A stretch of DNA of 64,000 bases from Podocnemis expansa (Eukaryota; Chordata; Testudines; Podocnemididae): assembly GCA_007922195.1 (NCBI GenBank), contig ML682037.1, positions 12,937,222-13,001,221 of the forward strand, written 5' to 3'. Numbering within the stretch: position 1 is the first letter of the stretch; each line of letters opens with the position of its first letter. The notes beneath the pieces were generated by a model. The model was not told the origin of the DNA and ran no database searches. It was given only the letters and a program-made list of their open reading frames with translations. A program made the position numbers and the translations under genes. Of this stretch, positions 10,148 through 20,971 are shown piece by piece.

Positions 10148-10245
10148 TGGAGAATAGAATACAGTCATATGGTTGGAAGGGACCTCATGAGATCATCCAC
10201 TCCAACCCCCTGGGGCTTGAACCCAGAACCTTTTACATATTAAGC
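10148..10245 (-). mobile_element. CR1 LINE 3'-end fragment
   Basis: GGTTGGAAGGGACCTCATGA followed by ATCCACTCCAACCCCCTG is the reverse complement of the well-known CR1 3' terminal region. Transposition-dead fragment. Confidence 0.75.
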
Positions 10246-11090
10246 AGTAGTGTTAGCCACTACCCTATTTGCAGGGCAACAGTAATGAAGTGCAAAGCAT
10301 GCTTAGCAAATCACTTAGGCCCTCAGGCACCCAACTGGGGAAGCTTTAAGGCTGGGGGTTGAGGAAATTAGATGTTAGTTTCTGTTAAGAAATAGGTCCC
10401 CACACAACATGCTTGCCTGGCTCCAAATGACACTCCTACATGGCCTTGAAAGGAAGGGAGTGGAAAGCATGCGTCCCATCTATTTAAGGCCCCCAGTGAT
10501 GGCTGGAAATAAATACACAGAATAAATCAAAGCCACTTCATCATCAGCTTGTAACAGACCAGACCCAAATGTCATGGGGATGGGGTCAAACATGGGGCCT
10601 GGTGGTTTGCCAACTCAGATCAGCCCACCCGGCCTCCCAAGGCACCTGCTTGGCAGCTCTTCCAGGAACAGATTTCTAGTTAAGCCTGGCAGAGCTGTCC
10701 TGGGGTGGAGCTCCAAGGCCCAACAGAGAGCCAGCCATTGGGGATCTTGAATGGCGCTCCATTGCTGCTCCTGTGATGGGGCTGTACCTGCTGGGAGTGC
10801 AGCATGCTAGTGTAGACAGGACCAAAGAGAGTGATTAACTCCCCCTCATACACACCAGCTCCCTGGGTAATGCTCAACATGGGGGTGGGCTGGGCTGCTT
10901 TTCTGACCCCTGGGCAGGTGTCTCAAAACCTGAGACAAGAGAACTGAGCATCCCCTAGTCAGCACTTGCTGCTGCTAACACTGGACATCCAATATCCAGC
11001 CTTTCTTAGAACTCAGCTCCCCTGAGCATCCAACCAGCTGAATCCCCTGCGGGAATCCCTCACAAGTGGCAGGGAGGCCTGAGTAGTCAG
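10246..11090. other. Intergenic, nothing recognised
   Basis: No exon or confident repeat seen. Confidence 0.5.
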
Positions 11091-11290
11091 GGTCATAGAC
11101 TCACAGATTATAAAGCCAGAAGGGACCCTATGACCGCCTAGGCTGACCTGACCTCAAATCCTAAATCAGCCTTAACACTAAAGATCCCCTAAGAATGGTA
11201 GATCTCACCTAGTCCATCTCCTACACTCTGGCAGGATTGGTTCCCCCACACTGGAGACTAACTAGCCATCCCTCAGGCTTTTTGAAGGCT
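11091..11290 (-). mobile_element. CR1 LINE 3'-end fragment
   Basis: GGTCATAGACTCACAGATTA then AAGCCAGAAGGGACCCTATG and CTGACCTGACCTC match, in reverse, the CR1 3' region typical of turtles and crocodilians. Confidence 0.65.
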
Positions 11291-11639
11291 GAGATTTTAA
11301 AAGCTGCTTATGGAGGATCTCTTCAAAACGAGAGGACATCAAGCCCCCAGATCTCCTCAACTTAGCCTAAATGTCCCAGGCAAGGGATCTCCCATCTTTT
11401 CTTCCCAGGAGCAAGATCCTCCAGCAGTTGTTAGGAAGGCCCCATTTTCTGTTCAGTCTCTAGCCCCCAATCCCCATCAGCTGCTCTTGCCAGTTTCCAT
11501 CATAAGCTCCTTGTTCCTTTTGAATGGCTCCATTTTTTTTATTAAAAAAGTCAAAGGTCTCCCAAGCCAATGGGACTGACACTTTAAGGGCCCTCAGTTT
11601 CATAGCCAAGATCTTCTTTTGTGGGATTTTCTCCCCCTA

Positions 11640-12012
11640 AAACTCATGAGAAAAATAAATCCATTAGTCTTTAAAAATGCCACCACACTCCTTTATTTAT
11701 TGCATGAATTTTTGTGTGAGAAAGTCCCATTTCAACAGATGCATTGAAGATGGGGGAACTGACAGAATGGGAAGAAATAAATGCAGGAAAGTGCAAGTCA
11801 TGGGAACAGGTCAGATAACACTGTAACATGACTTAAATGCAGGGAAGTGTAAGTCATGTTACAGTGTTATCTGACCTGTTCCCATGACTTGCACTTTCCT
11901 GCATTTATTTCTTCCCATTCTGTAAGTTCCCCCATCTTCAAAGCATCTGGCAAGGTGGGATTTTCTCCCATGAAAGCTCATGTGATAAATAAATTTGTTA
12001 ATCTAGTCCAGC
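11640..12012. repeat. Large foldback element with 86-bp near-perfect arms
   Basis: 11749-11834 is almost perfectly complementary to 11851-11936 across a 16-base loop, and weaker complementarity continues outward to about 11710 and 11975. Outer parts carry the family marks AAAACTCATGAG, TTAGTCTTTAAAAATGCCAC and GTGATAAATAAATTTGTTA. Confidence 0.75.
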
Positions 12013-12676
12013 AAAACATCACATGTGACCCTCTTTGACCGCCCTCACCCAAGGGAGCAGCTGGGTACTCAATTTGCAGCTGTGGATAGCTTTGCAAGGA
12101 GACCTCAAGTAAGACTCACATCCTCACAATGGTCAGGATTGGACCTAAGCACCTTAACCACAGATACATTTTCAAAATTGATCCTGCACTCCTGCCACAT
12201 GCTTTCCTGTTGCTCAGGGACCACAAAAGGCAAAGAGACTTTTAAATCTACCCTACTCCAACCTTAAATCCATGAAAATACAGTCACTTGTTGGAAATTT
12301 CTGAGGCAGAACAAAGAACTCGCTCTTGCGCTTTGGGAGGGAACTGGAGACCCCTGGTGCTGATCACAATCCACATGAAATAATCCCCTGTCCTTCAATC
12401 GCTCTTGCTGTGTGCAGAGCTGACACCAACGCCTGGCTGGTGTAACAGGTAAGCCCTATGGAGACAGCACAGCCTGACTGGAGATCAGTTACTGGAGTCC
12501 CATATTTCATGTTTCTGTTTAGCAAAAAATCTTGGTTCCTTAACTCTCCATCGAAGGCTTCAGAGCCACTGGCCACAGCACGCCCAGGCTTGCAGCACAT
12601 GGGCTGCACACATCCTTGGAGAATGGCTCGCCCAGTGAAAGCTGACCGAATGGAGAGCATGCTGAGAAAGGAAAGA
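12013..12676. other. Intergenic, nothing recognised
   Basis: No exon or confident repeat. Short open frames only. Confidence 0.45.
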
Positions 12677-12840
12677 AGCCAGATTGGCTCAGAGCAATGA
12701 TCCACCCAGCCTGATATCCTGTCTTGTGACAGTGACCAACACCAGCTGCTTTAGAAGGACTGAACAGAGAAGGGACTTACCAAGTGAACCATGCAAGGAC
12801 CATCCCAAGCGGCTGCATTGATCAGTTTCCTCAAGTGACC
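12677..12840 (-). mobile_element. CR1-related fragment
   Basis: Text around CCACCCAGCCTGATATCCTG, TGACAGTGACCAACACCAGC and AAGTGAACCATGC resembles the reverse strand of reptile CR1 upstream of its 3' end. Identified by memory. Confidence 0.5.
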
Positions 12841-13459
12841 TGAGCAAGAGGCGAGCAGGCTGCTGACCTCCTTCCTCTCTCACACACCTCGCTTTGTTGT
12901 CTCAAGCCGTCAGGGCAGCAACCGCCCATCTGGGATGTGCTCCTGCTTCACCTGCCTCTCCGGCTCTGTTAACCAGCTGTGCTGATCCCCACCCACTTTG
13001 CAAAGACCTGCAGAGGGAAGGAGCTAGAGAAGGCCCAGTGTGGGCCAAATGCTCCCTTTGAACCTGTACACAGCATTTCTCAAATAAAACTGGGTTTGTT
13101 CACGAGAATCCCAAATTCTTCACTGCATGGAGGTCTTCTGAGCTACCCAAGATGAGATCTTCACACTCACCCCATTTGGGACTGTGCTGGAGCAGCATTT
13201 AGCCCCCCACATTTCATAGACCAAAACCTCAAATTCCTCTGCATGGAGTCCCCCCTCTAGCCCTGCAGTGGAGCATCAGAAATAAACTCCATGGTGACAG
13301 ATACAGCATGAGGAAATCTCACTCTCACTTACCAGTGACCCCCAAATCCCTCTCTGTAACACTCTTCCAGGATGTTAGCATTTGACAGCAACCATCGCTG
13401 AACATCCCAGCCTCCCCACACTGGATTATCAATAGCCAGTACTCACACGGTACCGCCCG
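12841..13459. other. Intergenic, AATAAA near 13083 only
   Basis: Contains TCTCAAATAAAACTGGG near 13080, which could end an unannotated plus-strand transcript, but I see no exon upstream. Confidence 0.3.
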
Positions 13460-13650
13460 CTGTTTGAGCAACATACACTCTCTTAACGGTTTATCCTCAC
13501 AACACCCCTGTGAGGTAGGTCAGAGCTGTCATCCCCACTGCACAGAGGGGGAGCCACGGCACCAAGAGGCTACATGATATCACCGAGGTCATGCCAAGTC
13601 TGCATCTCAAGACCCAGCTTAGTGCTCTAACCCCTAGCCCATCCTTCCTC
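13460..13650 (+). mobile_element. MIR SINE
   Basis: TATCCTCACAACACCCCTGT, GAGGTAGGTCAGAG, TCATCCCCACTGCACAGAGG and ATCACCGAGGTCATGCCAAG follow the MIR consensus in sense orientation, ending near a TTAGTGCTCTAACC-like segment. Confidence 0.8.
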
Positions 13651-14052
13651 TCTTACCTCTTATCCCAGTGATCCACCCAGTTTCACTCTAAGGTCAGATC
13701 CAGAACAGACAAGACCCACTTTTCAGTGAAGGCTCCCCTTCTCCCACAGCTGGCCTGGACATAAACCAGGCTGTGGTTTGTAAGGGAAGAGACAAAATAG
13801 AGACCTCACAACCCCCCCCCCCATGCCCCCCACTTCTTCCATCCTGAGCGGCCGTCAGAGGATTCCCAGGTGGCAGAATTAAGGATTTTAAAGAGAGAGA
13901 GATGGATTTGGAGCCGACCATTTGCATATAAATGATTCTTTATCCTCCCACAATAGGAGAGAAGGGAAAAGAGACAAATCGTCATGCATTAAATTAAAGA
14001 CGGAAATGTACAGGTATCTTATTGCCAGATCCCATTTTGCTTTAGAAATGTG

Positions 14053-14058
14053 TTTATT
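14053..14058 (-). terminator. Polyadenylation signal of MARCHF9
   Basis: TTTATT on the plus strand (AATAAA on minus) about 480 bases after the MARCHF9 stop codon. It implies a 3' UTR of roughly 14030-14538. Confidence 0.55.
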
Positions 14059-14538
14059 GCACCTTTTGGGGATGAGGAGCTCAGAATCTTTCCAGCTGGC
14101 ATCTCCAGGGCGGAGACCGGTGTCAGGGAAGGCAGGGAGTTGGGGCGGTGGATTGGATTTTTCTTTAATCAATGAGGTAAGGGTGTTTCGTTCCTGGCCC
14201 CTTGGATCCGGTGTCGCTGAGACTCGTCGGAGGAGCCAGGCGGGTTAATAGCAATCTTCCTCTGTCCCCAAAATCAGGGAAGGCTTGCAATGGGAGCAAG
14301 GAGGAAGGGGCCACCCTGGTCCCTTCTCCCGCAGGAATTTTCACATTGATGGGAGGTTAGCAGGGTGCACGCCGAGACAGGGGCAGCCTCCAGAATAGGA
14401 AGATGAGGGGGCAACAGCAAGGCAGAGAACGCTGGCATGCGCCCTTCCCCAAGATGGAGCCCCAAGCAGGAGTGGCTCTCCAGGGCTTTCCTTGCTCCGT
14501 CGGGCACCAGCCCCATGCCTACCCGCCACGCGGTGGCA

Positions 14539-14867
14539 TTATACAGTCGTCACTCTCATGACCACCTCACGGCCAGAGCTGGCACCACCGCTGGGCTCGT
14601 TGGGCCGCAGATGGCTGAGGATGTGCAAGATCGTGTAGCCACAGTGATGGTTCAAAATAGTCCTAACCCGCTGACCCCGCCGGGGGTTCCTGTCGCTCCC
14701 GGAGGAGGGATTCGTCCGTGAATTTCGGCCCCCGGCCTTGGCCGCCCCGCCCACGGGCTCCCCGAGGTCCTTTGCCTTGTCGTAGTTCAGTACTTTCCAC
14801 TGCTGGTTCACAGCCTGCCAGCGCTTGAATATCTGATACACCGAGGAGCCCTCGTGAATGATCAGGC
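14539..14867 (-). CDS. MARCHF9: E3 ubiquitin ligase MARCH9, last exon only
   Basis: Encodes 109 residues to TAA (14541-14539), starting GLIIHEGSSVYQIFKRWQ, through QQWKVLNYDKAKD, CGYTILHILSHLRP and ending GREVVMRVTTV. This is the cytosolic C-terminal tail that follows the second membrane segment of MARCH4/9, membrane RING-CH ligases that downregulate surface proteins from Golgi and endosomes. The acceptor TCTCCCCAG is clean and the frame intact, and the phase (one base owed by the previous exon) is as expected. CGYTILH and the adjacent CYP27B1 favour MARCH9 over its paralogue MARCH4. The terminal VTTV fits a class I PDZ ligand. Odd: the RING-CH, transmembrane and N-terminal exons were not found between this exon and TMBIM6 (about 2.3 kb), nor in the TMBIM6 introns. 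The human gene is only about 5 kb long. Confidence 0.85.
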
Positions 14868-15737
14868 CTGGGGAGAGAAGTCAGGGAGGGGAGACAGATG
14901 AGACACCCTTTGGTGGGAGGTACATTGGGACTCTGTTTTATTACTCTATTAAGTATCATTTTATTAAAATTATTTTATTGGTATCCGTTTATTATCAGAC
15001 ATCCATTTGTTATGTTATTATCTGAATATTATGATTAAAATGTAGTCATTGTTTGTATCTATTTATTATTGTAACTTATTATTGCTAATACAGCAATTAT
15101 CTATTTATTATCTGTTAATTATTCTATTCAATTATTCTCTGGGGCGAGGGCAGGATGGGGTGCCTGTTGGGCAGTGAGGGAGGGCCTGCTCTGGCCCCTG
15201 TTTTCCAGAGTGGAGTCTGTGTACTGAGTGCCCCCCCCCGTCCCCAGCAGGGATCCCCCTACCCAGTGTTCCCAGCTTGGGGGGCCTGGCGAGAGGACGA
15301 CTGTCCCCGGCCATTCACTGCCCTGCAGCGCCCAGCACGGCTGTGAGAAGGATGGGGTTACACAGCTGTCCCCCAAGGGCAAGAGCCAGTCCGGGCCAGT
15401 GACCTAGACCATCCCTTGCCTTGCTCCCTAAGCCCCTCTGAGGTTCCATCTGCGAGGCCTTGGACCAAAGAGAACACTCCTGCCATGGGGCTGGAGGATG
15501 GAAGACTGTGGCTCTGGGATTGGGCCCCAGTGCTGAGTTTCCCTCCCTCCTCTCTGCTTGACTGGGATATGCTGGGCAGAGAGCAGCAGTTCTCAGCCAG
15601 GGCTGCAGCAAGGTCCTCCTGGGAGGTGCAGCAGCTCCTCTAGGTATGGGCCTAGTTTTACAACAGGTGATGCGAAGCACAGCAGAAAAACCAGTGCAAA
15701 GCAACGTCATACAATGCAAAACAATCGAGTCCTAGGG
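14868..15737. other. AT-rich tract and flank beside MARCHF9 exon
   Basis: 14930-15135 is strikingly AT-rich with TTATT-type motifs (ATTTTATTAAAATTATTTTA, TTATTATTG) in otherwise GC-rich surroundings, starting some 60 bases upstream of the MARCHF9 acceptor. The rest is unique-looking and non-coding. Confidence 0.5.
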
Positions 15738-15910
15738 CACATTTAAAGATAACATTTCTTTTTCACACAAGCTTTCATGGGCACTCTCCCTTTCGTCTGA
15801 CAAAGTGTCCAGAAAAGCTCATGCAAAAAATAAACGTGTTAGTCTTTAAAAGTGTTCCAGGTCTCCTTGTTTGTTTTGTTGAACTAGACTGACACGGCAA
15901 CACCCCTGGA
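15738..15910. repeat. Degenerate foldback family copy
   Basis: A left arm ATTTAAAGATAACATTTC...AAGCTTTCATGGG faces a right arm AAAGCTCATGCAAAAAATAA...TTAGTCTTTAAAAG, followed by AACTAGACTGACACGGCAAC. Same family as 11640-12012 and 26135-26350. Confidence 0.55.
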
Positions 15911-17209
15911 ACCTGTCATACAATGCCTCCTTTGTACAGCTCTGCACATGGAAAGCTGAGCACACCAGATTCCCAGGGCTTTCTTTTGCAATGATGTGGT
16001 CACAAGGAGACAGCAGCAGCATGGCAGCAGACATATGCTGTGGCACCACTAGATGTCTGTGAGCAAGTAGCTTTGAAGTAAGTTGAAATTTGGGTATGGG
16101 AGACAAATGAAAGGGCACAGTGGTCTGAAAAGTTCTAAGACCCGCTGGGTAGAGGGTTCATTCATTAGCACTACAGGGTGTATGTGCAAGGCAGGCATGT
16201 TAACTGTCACTCCCTGTAAATATGGTGTATATGCAGCTGTCCTCATCCCGATGAAATGCAACTGTTTCTGAGGTGGTTTGAGGCACAGCAATGTGCTGGA
16301 AGCAGGAAGTTTACGTGAAACAGGACAGGGAACCTCAGGGGAAGCAGAACAGGCTTTTTGGCTGGCCCAAGGACCAGAGCCCCTCTTGGGTGAGCAGGGA
16401 TCTGGTTGGCTGCCAAATTGTCTGCCCTTCAACTCAGCCCCATGTGGGTCCTGGGCCTCCCAGGCCAGGTGCCTCAGCTGTTCCATAGGTATCAATTCTG
16501 CTTGCCTGGCAGATCAACTCCATCTGCAACAGCAGCCGCTCTGCAACAGCCCATGAGCGTTCATGGTGCAAACTGGACCCTCCAACGGCTACCAGCCCAG
16601 CCCCGACCTAGCTGGCAGTGAAAAAGCAGACCATGTTTGCTTTCCTCACAGGAAGGAGACAAGCCTGCCAGACCTTCAGCCACCTTTGCCTTGGGATCAA
16701 CCCCAAGGGGGCCTGCAGGAGGCAGGCTGTAGAGATCAGCCCCAGCAAACACAGTGGGGCAGTGGGACTGGTGCATTCCCAGCTCTCCTTCAGAGGCACA
16801 TTCTGCAGGCTTGGGGGGTGGGGGTCCCAGACCCCCAGCTGAGTGGGCCTGGAGTGAGTGAAGGGACAGCCTGGTGGAGCAATGGCTAGGAACTCTCAGA
16901 CCAAAGGACTCTGGTGCAGGCTCACAGGGGCTCCCTGCAGCACAGGGGCTGAGAGTTTCAGGGCCTTTTTCTGTCCAACTGCACAGGGGTCTGGCCATCC
17001 TAAATATTCCCCTGGTTACACCAAGGCCAACCTTGTGCACAGAATGTCAGGCTGGGCTGAGTAATATGGGGCCAGGTCCCAGCAGTGCACAGCTCTCTGC
17101 TGGTTTGATCTTTGGGGCCAGCAGGATGGAGTTTTGACCCCTAGAGTGGCTGCCAGTGGAGGAAGCATAGGACCAGGAGCCACACGATGGAGCAGGCAGG
17201 CAGCTGGAA
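15911..17209. other. Intergenic, searched for MARCHF9 exons
   Basis: No exon recognised on either strand. In particular nothing resembling a RING-CH zinc ligand series or the MARCH9 transmembrane pair was seen on the minus strand. Confidence 0.45.
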
Positions 17210-17228
17210 TGGTTAAAGTTTGAGGATT

Positions 17229-17238
17229 TTTATTTATT
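17229..17238 (-). terminator. Polyadenylation signals of TMBIM6
   Basis: Plus-strand TTTATTTATT reads as overlapping AATAAA signals on minus, about 1.15 kb after the stop, similar to the long 3' UTR of the family. The 3' UTR is about 17210-18389. Confidence 0.6.
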
Positions 17239-18389
17239 TTGTACAAAGTAAGACTATGGAGATCTCAAATTTCTGAATCAAAACACCTTTGTCTTCACAG
17301 TATGAGTTATAGACTGCAGCCAGAGCTGTCAATGCGTGGAACAGAAGAGAAGGGTAATCACACTCGGCAGACAGCTCATTAAAAGTAGATTCTTACATTG
17401 TAATTCTTGGCACTGGTTCTAAAGAAAGAGAGCGAGCGAGCGATTCCGGTGGCCTGAGCAAGCAGGGGTGGCATGTGGCCTCAGGTGAAGGGAGACAGCC
17501 CAGCTGTGTCCAGGAAGGAACAGGGATCTCCAGAAAACCTCCTGGGGCTCTGCAGCTAGGGGTGAGGTGCTGCTGGCTGGGCAGGAAGGGCATGGGGGGT
17601 GTCAATGGCAGAGAGGATTCAGAGACAAGCAAACTGGGGACCTTCTCCAGCCCATGCCAAGGGCTGTTACTAGCCCCACCCCATGGGGCCCAGAGGTGTT
17701 CCTGGTAGGAGCCCCCTTACTAACTGCAGTTGAGGGGGACTCTTCATCTGAGCTGGGCAGAGACAGGCATGCTCATATAATTCTGCAAATGAAGGGCAGG
17801 TCCCCAGTAGGGAAGGTGCAGCATCCCCCCACCATGGTGGAAATCAAGTTGGTCACAGCAGCTCTTGCCAGGCCTGCAGTTCAGACTCGCTCGAGGGCCT
17901 GTCCAGAAACCTGCCAGGCTGAGGCTGAACAAAGACCAGGGAGGGTAGGGCAGCTGCTTGCTGATTTAAGAGGCATCTCAGCTCTCAGGGTCTTGGCGAG
18001 GGGCAAAGGTGAGCTTACCACCCCAGTCCCTCCCTCTGCCGCCTGGGAATCCTTTAGCTGGGGCAGCCCCCCCCATGGCCAGGCTTCTGGGCTGACTCAG
18101 TAGCAGGGCAGAGAAGGATCCAATCCCTGGAACTATTGAGCCAGTGGTGCTGGTGGGTACAGGAGAAAGCTGCAGGGCAGGAAGAGGAAACCAGACTAGA
18201 GGAGGGGCCACTAACCAGCTGGCTTCTAATCAAAAAATAAAATAAAACCTCAAATGAGAGAAAAATCCACAAAGTATGAAAGCTTCTCAGCTGCCTTTCG
18301 CTGGCTGAGTGCAGCCCCTTTAATGTGTTGGGGGCAGAATGTGGGAAAGACGAAGAGGGGGCTCCACCCAGCTGGCACCCGGCCTCACT

Positions 18390-18413
18390 TCACTTCTCCT
18401 TCTTCTTCTTGTT
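18390..18413 (-). CDS. TMBIM6: TMBIM6 last coding exon
   Basis: Encodes NKKKKEK and TGA (18392-18390). This is the basic C-terminal tail needed for calcium leak and anti-apoptotic activity in the family. Acceptor CTTGCAG. Confidence 0.92.
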   Translation of the reverse strand, partial: NKKKKEK

Positions 18414-20971
18414 CTGCAAGAGGAGAGGATGTGTCAGCACCCAGCCTGGCCCAGGGTAGCTCTGACGTTCTACAGCCCCTGCTGCACCAGTGAAGCGGCC
18501 TCTGCTCCAGCTGCCAAGGGACGGCACCTGCCCCCAGCCAGCCCTGTACTACTCCACGCTGGGCCCTTCTTTTCCTCTCCCCAGGGCTCATGGAGGGAGG
18601 GGCCTGAGCTGGCACGTGCTAGCTACTGCTCCCTGCTGCACCAGCCAGTGCCTGGTTCAGGGGCCTGTTGGGCTTCTAACTTGGCCACATCAGGTGCCTC
18701 ATGCCAGGCCCCAGAGACAGGCTTCCATGAGGACTCACCTCATTCATCCCCAGCAGCATCATGAGCTCCCGGAAAAGGTTGATGAAGTCCAGGAAGAGAT
18801 CCACACAGTGCCTGTGGAGAGGCAGAGATAGTCAGGGGGTGCCAAGCCTGGTGCTGGGAGCCCTGCCCTGCCAGGCCCTGCGGCCACTCACCAGATGTAA
18901 TCCTTGTCACCATTCTCCGCCTTCTCGATGATGAGCTGCGTGTCGAAAAGCACGAAGCCGCACATGACCATGAGGCCAAGGTACAGGTTAGCCTAGGAGA
19001 AACAGAAGAGCATCAGGCTGAGCCCTGTCTGATTGAGGTGGCTCCCCACGAGTGGCAGGGGCAGCTGTCCCTGCTCCCGGTACTCACCCTCTGTGCCCCT
19101 CCAGTTCAGAGAGGCTTGGGACTCGGGGCTCAGCCAGTGCCGCCCCACTGCTGGGAGGCCCCAGGCCTCGCTTGCTCAGGCGTAAGGCGAGTCTGGGAGC
19201 CCCAGGGCAGACCTTACACAGCCGCCTGGAGCCCCAGCTCCAAACAGGTTCTACCACCCTTGACCCAACTGGGCTTGGGGCTCACACAGCCTGGCCCAGA
19301 GATGCCTGCCTGGTGAGCAGGGTCCCCAGGGAAGCATGGCACAGGGTGCCAGGACTCACCGTGAAGAGCCAGGAGGAGCCCACGAAGATGTTCACCAAGG
19401 AGAAGAGAAGCATCAGGAACAGGCCCGAGAGTAGGACGCCTGCAAGATAAGGAGCAGTGAGCACCGGCTGGGTGGGCAGGAGCTGGGCACGAAGGGCACA
19501 GAGCTGGCACTTACCTCCCAGATACAGGAAGCTGCGGCGCTTGGCATAGAGGGCGCTCAGTGAGAAGCAGCTGAAGATGACAGCGGTGCCCAGGAAGGCT
19601 GTGGGGACAATGCTGCAAGCAAGGAGAGCAGGATGAGCCATGCCCACAGCCAGGTTCCCCACCCAGCTTTACCATGCTGAACAGACACTTACCTGGGGTT
19701 GATGGTGATGCACATTTCCAAGAGGGGACCCAGGTTAGCTCCTGCAAGGACAATGTGACATCTCAGTGCTGGCAGCCAAAGGCCATCGCAGCTCCACTGC
19801 TTCACTCGGGTGAGATCCCGGCCAACACAGCCCAGTGCTTAGTGCAGGGCACTGCCCATCCCTGGATGCCTGCGTCCTGGTCCTGCCACCAACTGCCTAC
19901 AAGGCCCTGGAAAGATGCCTTTCCTCCCAGCACAGGGGAACACAGCCTCCTGCCCCTCAAGCAAAGTGGGGAATACAAGGGAAGTTCAAGGGCCGGTGTG
20001 GGGAGAAGGAGCTTTGCAGACCGGTCCCCTTTGCGCAAAAGTTCAGGGGAAGAACCCCCACATACCAGTCAGGAAGGCAAAGCCAGCCAGAATGCCCAGC
20101 CTCTTCTGCTCTGTCTCCCTGCTGTGGGGTGTGGCCATCAGCCAGATCATCAGTCCCAGAGAGCCCAGGCCCGTCAGCAGGTTGAGCTGTTGGACGCAGA
20201 CAGATTAGACGAACAGTTGGCTTGGCCAAGACCAGCAGAGCCTGGGGGCAGGCGCAGCGCCAGCCAGGCCCCCGCCCTACTGCTAGCAGCATGTGGAAAG
20301 ACAGGTGGCTGCAGTTGCTCCCAGAGGGTCAGGCTGCTAGACTTCTCCAGGCTACCACCCGGGCCCCCAGTTCTGACCTCCCTCTGACAGCCCCATAGCA
20401 CCCAAAGACACTGCCCTTGGGCAGACAACTCATTGCTGGCCCCACCCACTCCTTGGATGCGCCTGCCGCTGAAAGCGAAGGCATTAAGCTTAGCCTTGCC
20501 ACCAGGGCCAGGTAGTGCTCAGTCCATGGCAGGAGATGCCCCCCATAAACCCATCCAGTCCCCTTACCCGGATCACATGGGTCACCACGTTGATGTAGGC
20601 GCCAGCAGCTGCCACGAACATGCAGAGAGCAAAGCTGGCATAGACTTTCTTCAGGTGCTGCTGAGTGGAAGCAGAGCTGCGGGGCAGGAAGGAGCAAGTC
20701 AGCGGCATGGCTTGGAACGCTACATTCACTGCTGGTGGCCAGCTGCCTGGCCAAGCCAAGAGACCAGCAGCCGTTTGCACCAGCCCCCAGGCACAGCAGA
20801 AATGCTGTCAGGGAAGAAGATCCGGGATTCTGGCTCTGACCACTAGCCTGTGCTCCCGTCCAGGTAAGGCCCACTAACTCTCTGTCCTCGCAGGATGGAG
20901 GGAGCCCATACTCACATGTGGGAGAACTTGAAGAGTGCTTTGACATCGATGTTCCGATTAAACACGTCCAT
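18390..20971 (-). CDS. TMBIM6: Bax inhibitor-1 (transmembrane BAX inhibitor motif containing 6)
   Basis: Endoplasmic-reticulum membrane protein that suppresses apoptosis and acts as a pH-sensitive calcium leak. Nine coding exons on minus: 20971-20916, 20676-20568, 20186-20066, 19741-19693, 19612-19515, 19439-19360, 18992-18892, 18811-18739, 18413-18390; all GT-AG, frame continuous, 236 residues (human 237). The ATG at 20971 gives [18 protein letters not shown], matching the family start. [21 protein letters not shown] starts the hydrophobic core of six to seven membrane spans. [17 protein letters not shown] is the central loop and span. The two pore-gating aspartates of the family fall at Asp188 (VLFDTQLII) and Asp213 (LFLDF), both kept. 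The C-terminus is the lysine-rich NKKKKEK tail. The gene is divergent from FMNL3, as in human. Complete and apparently functional. Confidence 0.96.
18739..18811 (-). CDS. TMBIM6: TMBIM6 coding exon 8
   Basis: Encodes [24 protein letters not shown], the semi-hydrophobic last span with Asp213 (second Asp of LFLDF). Donor GTGAG. Confidence 0.95.
18892..18992 (-). CDS. TMBIM6: TMBIM6 coding exon 7
   Basis: Encodes [20 protein letters not shown] to DKDYIW; contains Asp188, partner of Asp213 in the di-aspartyl pH sensor. Confidence 0.95.
19360..19439 (-). CDS. TMBIM6: TMBIM6 coding exon 6
   Basis: Encodes [20 protein letters not shown], a full transmembrane span, ending SSWLFT. Confidence 0.94.
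19515..19612 (-). CDS. TMBIM6: TMBIM6 coding exon 5
   Basis: Encodes [20 protein letters not shown] then [13 protein letters not shown]: a membrane span followed by a basic loop. Confidence 0.95.
19693..19741 (-). CDS. TMBIM6: TMBIM6 coding exon 4
   Basis: Encodes [15 protein letters not shown], matching the family's GPALEFCI..NPS stretch. Acceptor TTGCAG, donor GTAAG. Confidence 0.93.
20066..20186 (-). CDS. TMBIM6: TMBIM6 coding exon 3
   Basis: Encodes [20 protein letters not shown], then [20 protein letters not shown]: the second span, cytosolic loop and third span. Confidence 0.95.
20568..20676 (-). CDS. TMBIM6: TMBIM6 coding exon 2
   Basis: Encodes [20 protein letters not shown] to NVVTHVIR, the first transmembrane span. 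Confidence 0.95.
20916..20971 (-). CDS. TMBIM6: TMBIM6 first coding exon
   Basis: ATG at 20971-20969 within CACCATGG, a strong initiation context. The exon starts upstream at 21012 after acceptor CTGCAG, so 21012-20972 is 5' UTR. Confidence 0.93.

Noticed and set aside
12458..12700. 80-codon frame as a gene
   Set aside because: No recognisable family, runs into CR1-related sequence, and has no splice or promoter support.
14539..14867. MARCHF4 as alternative identity
   Set aside because: Close paralogue, but the CGYTILH segment and position next to CYP27B1 favour MARCHF9.
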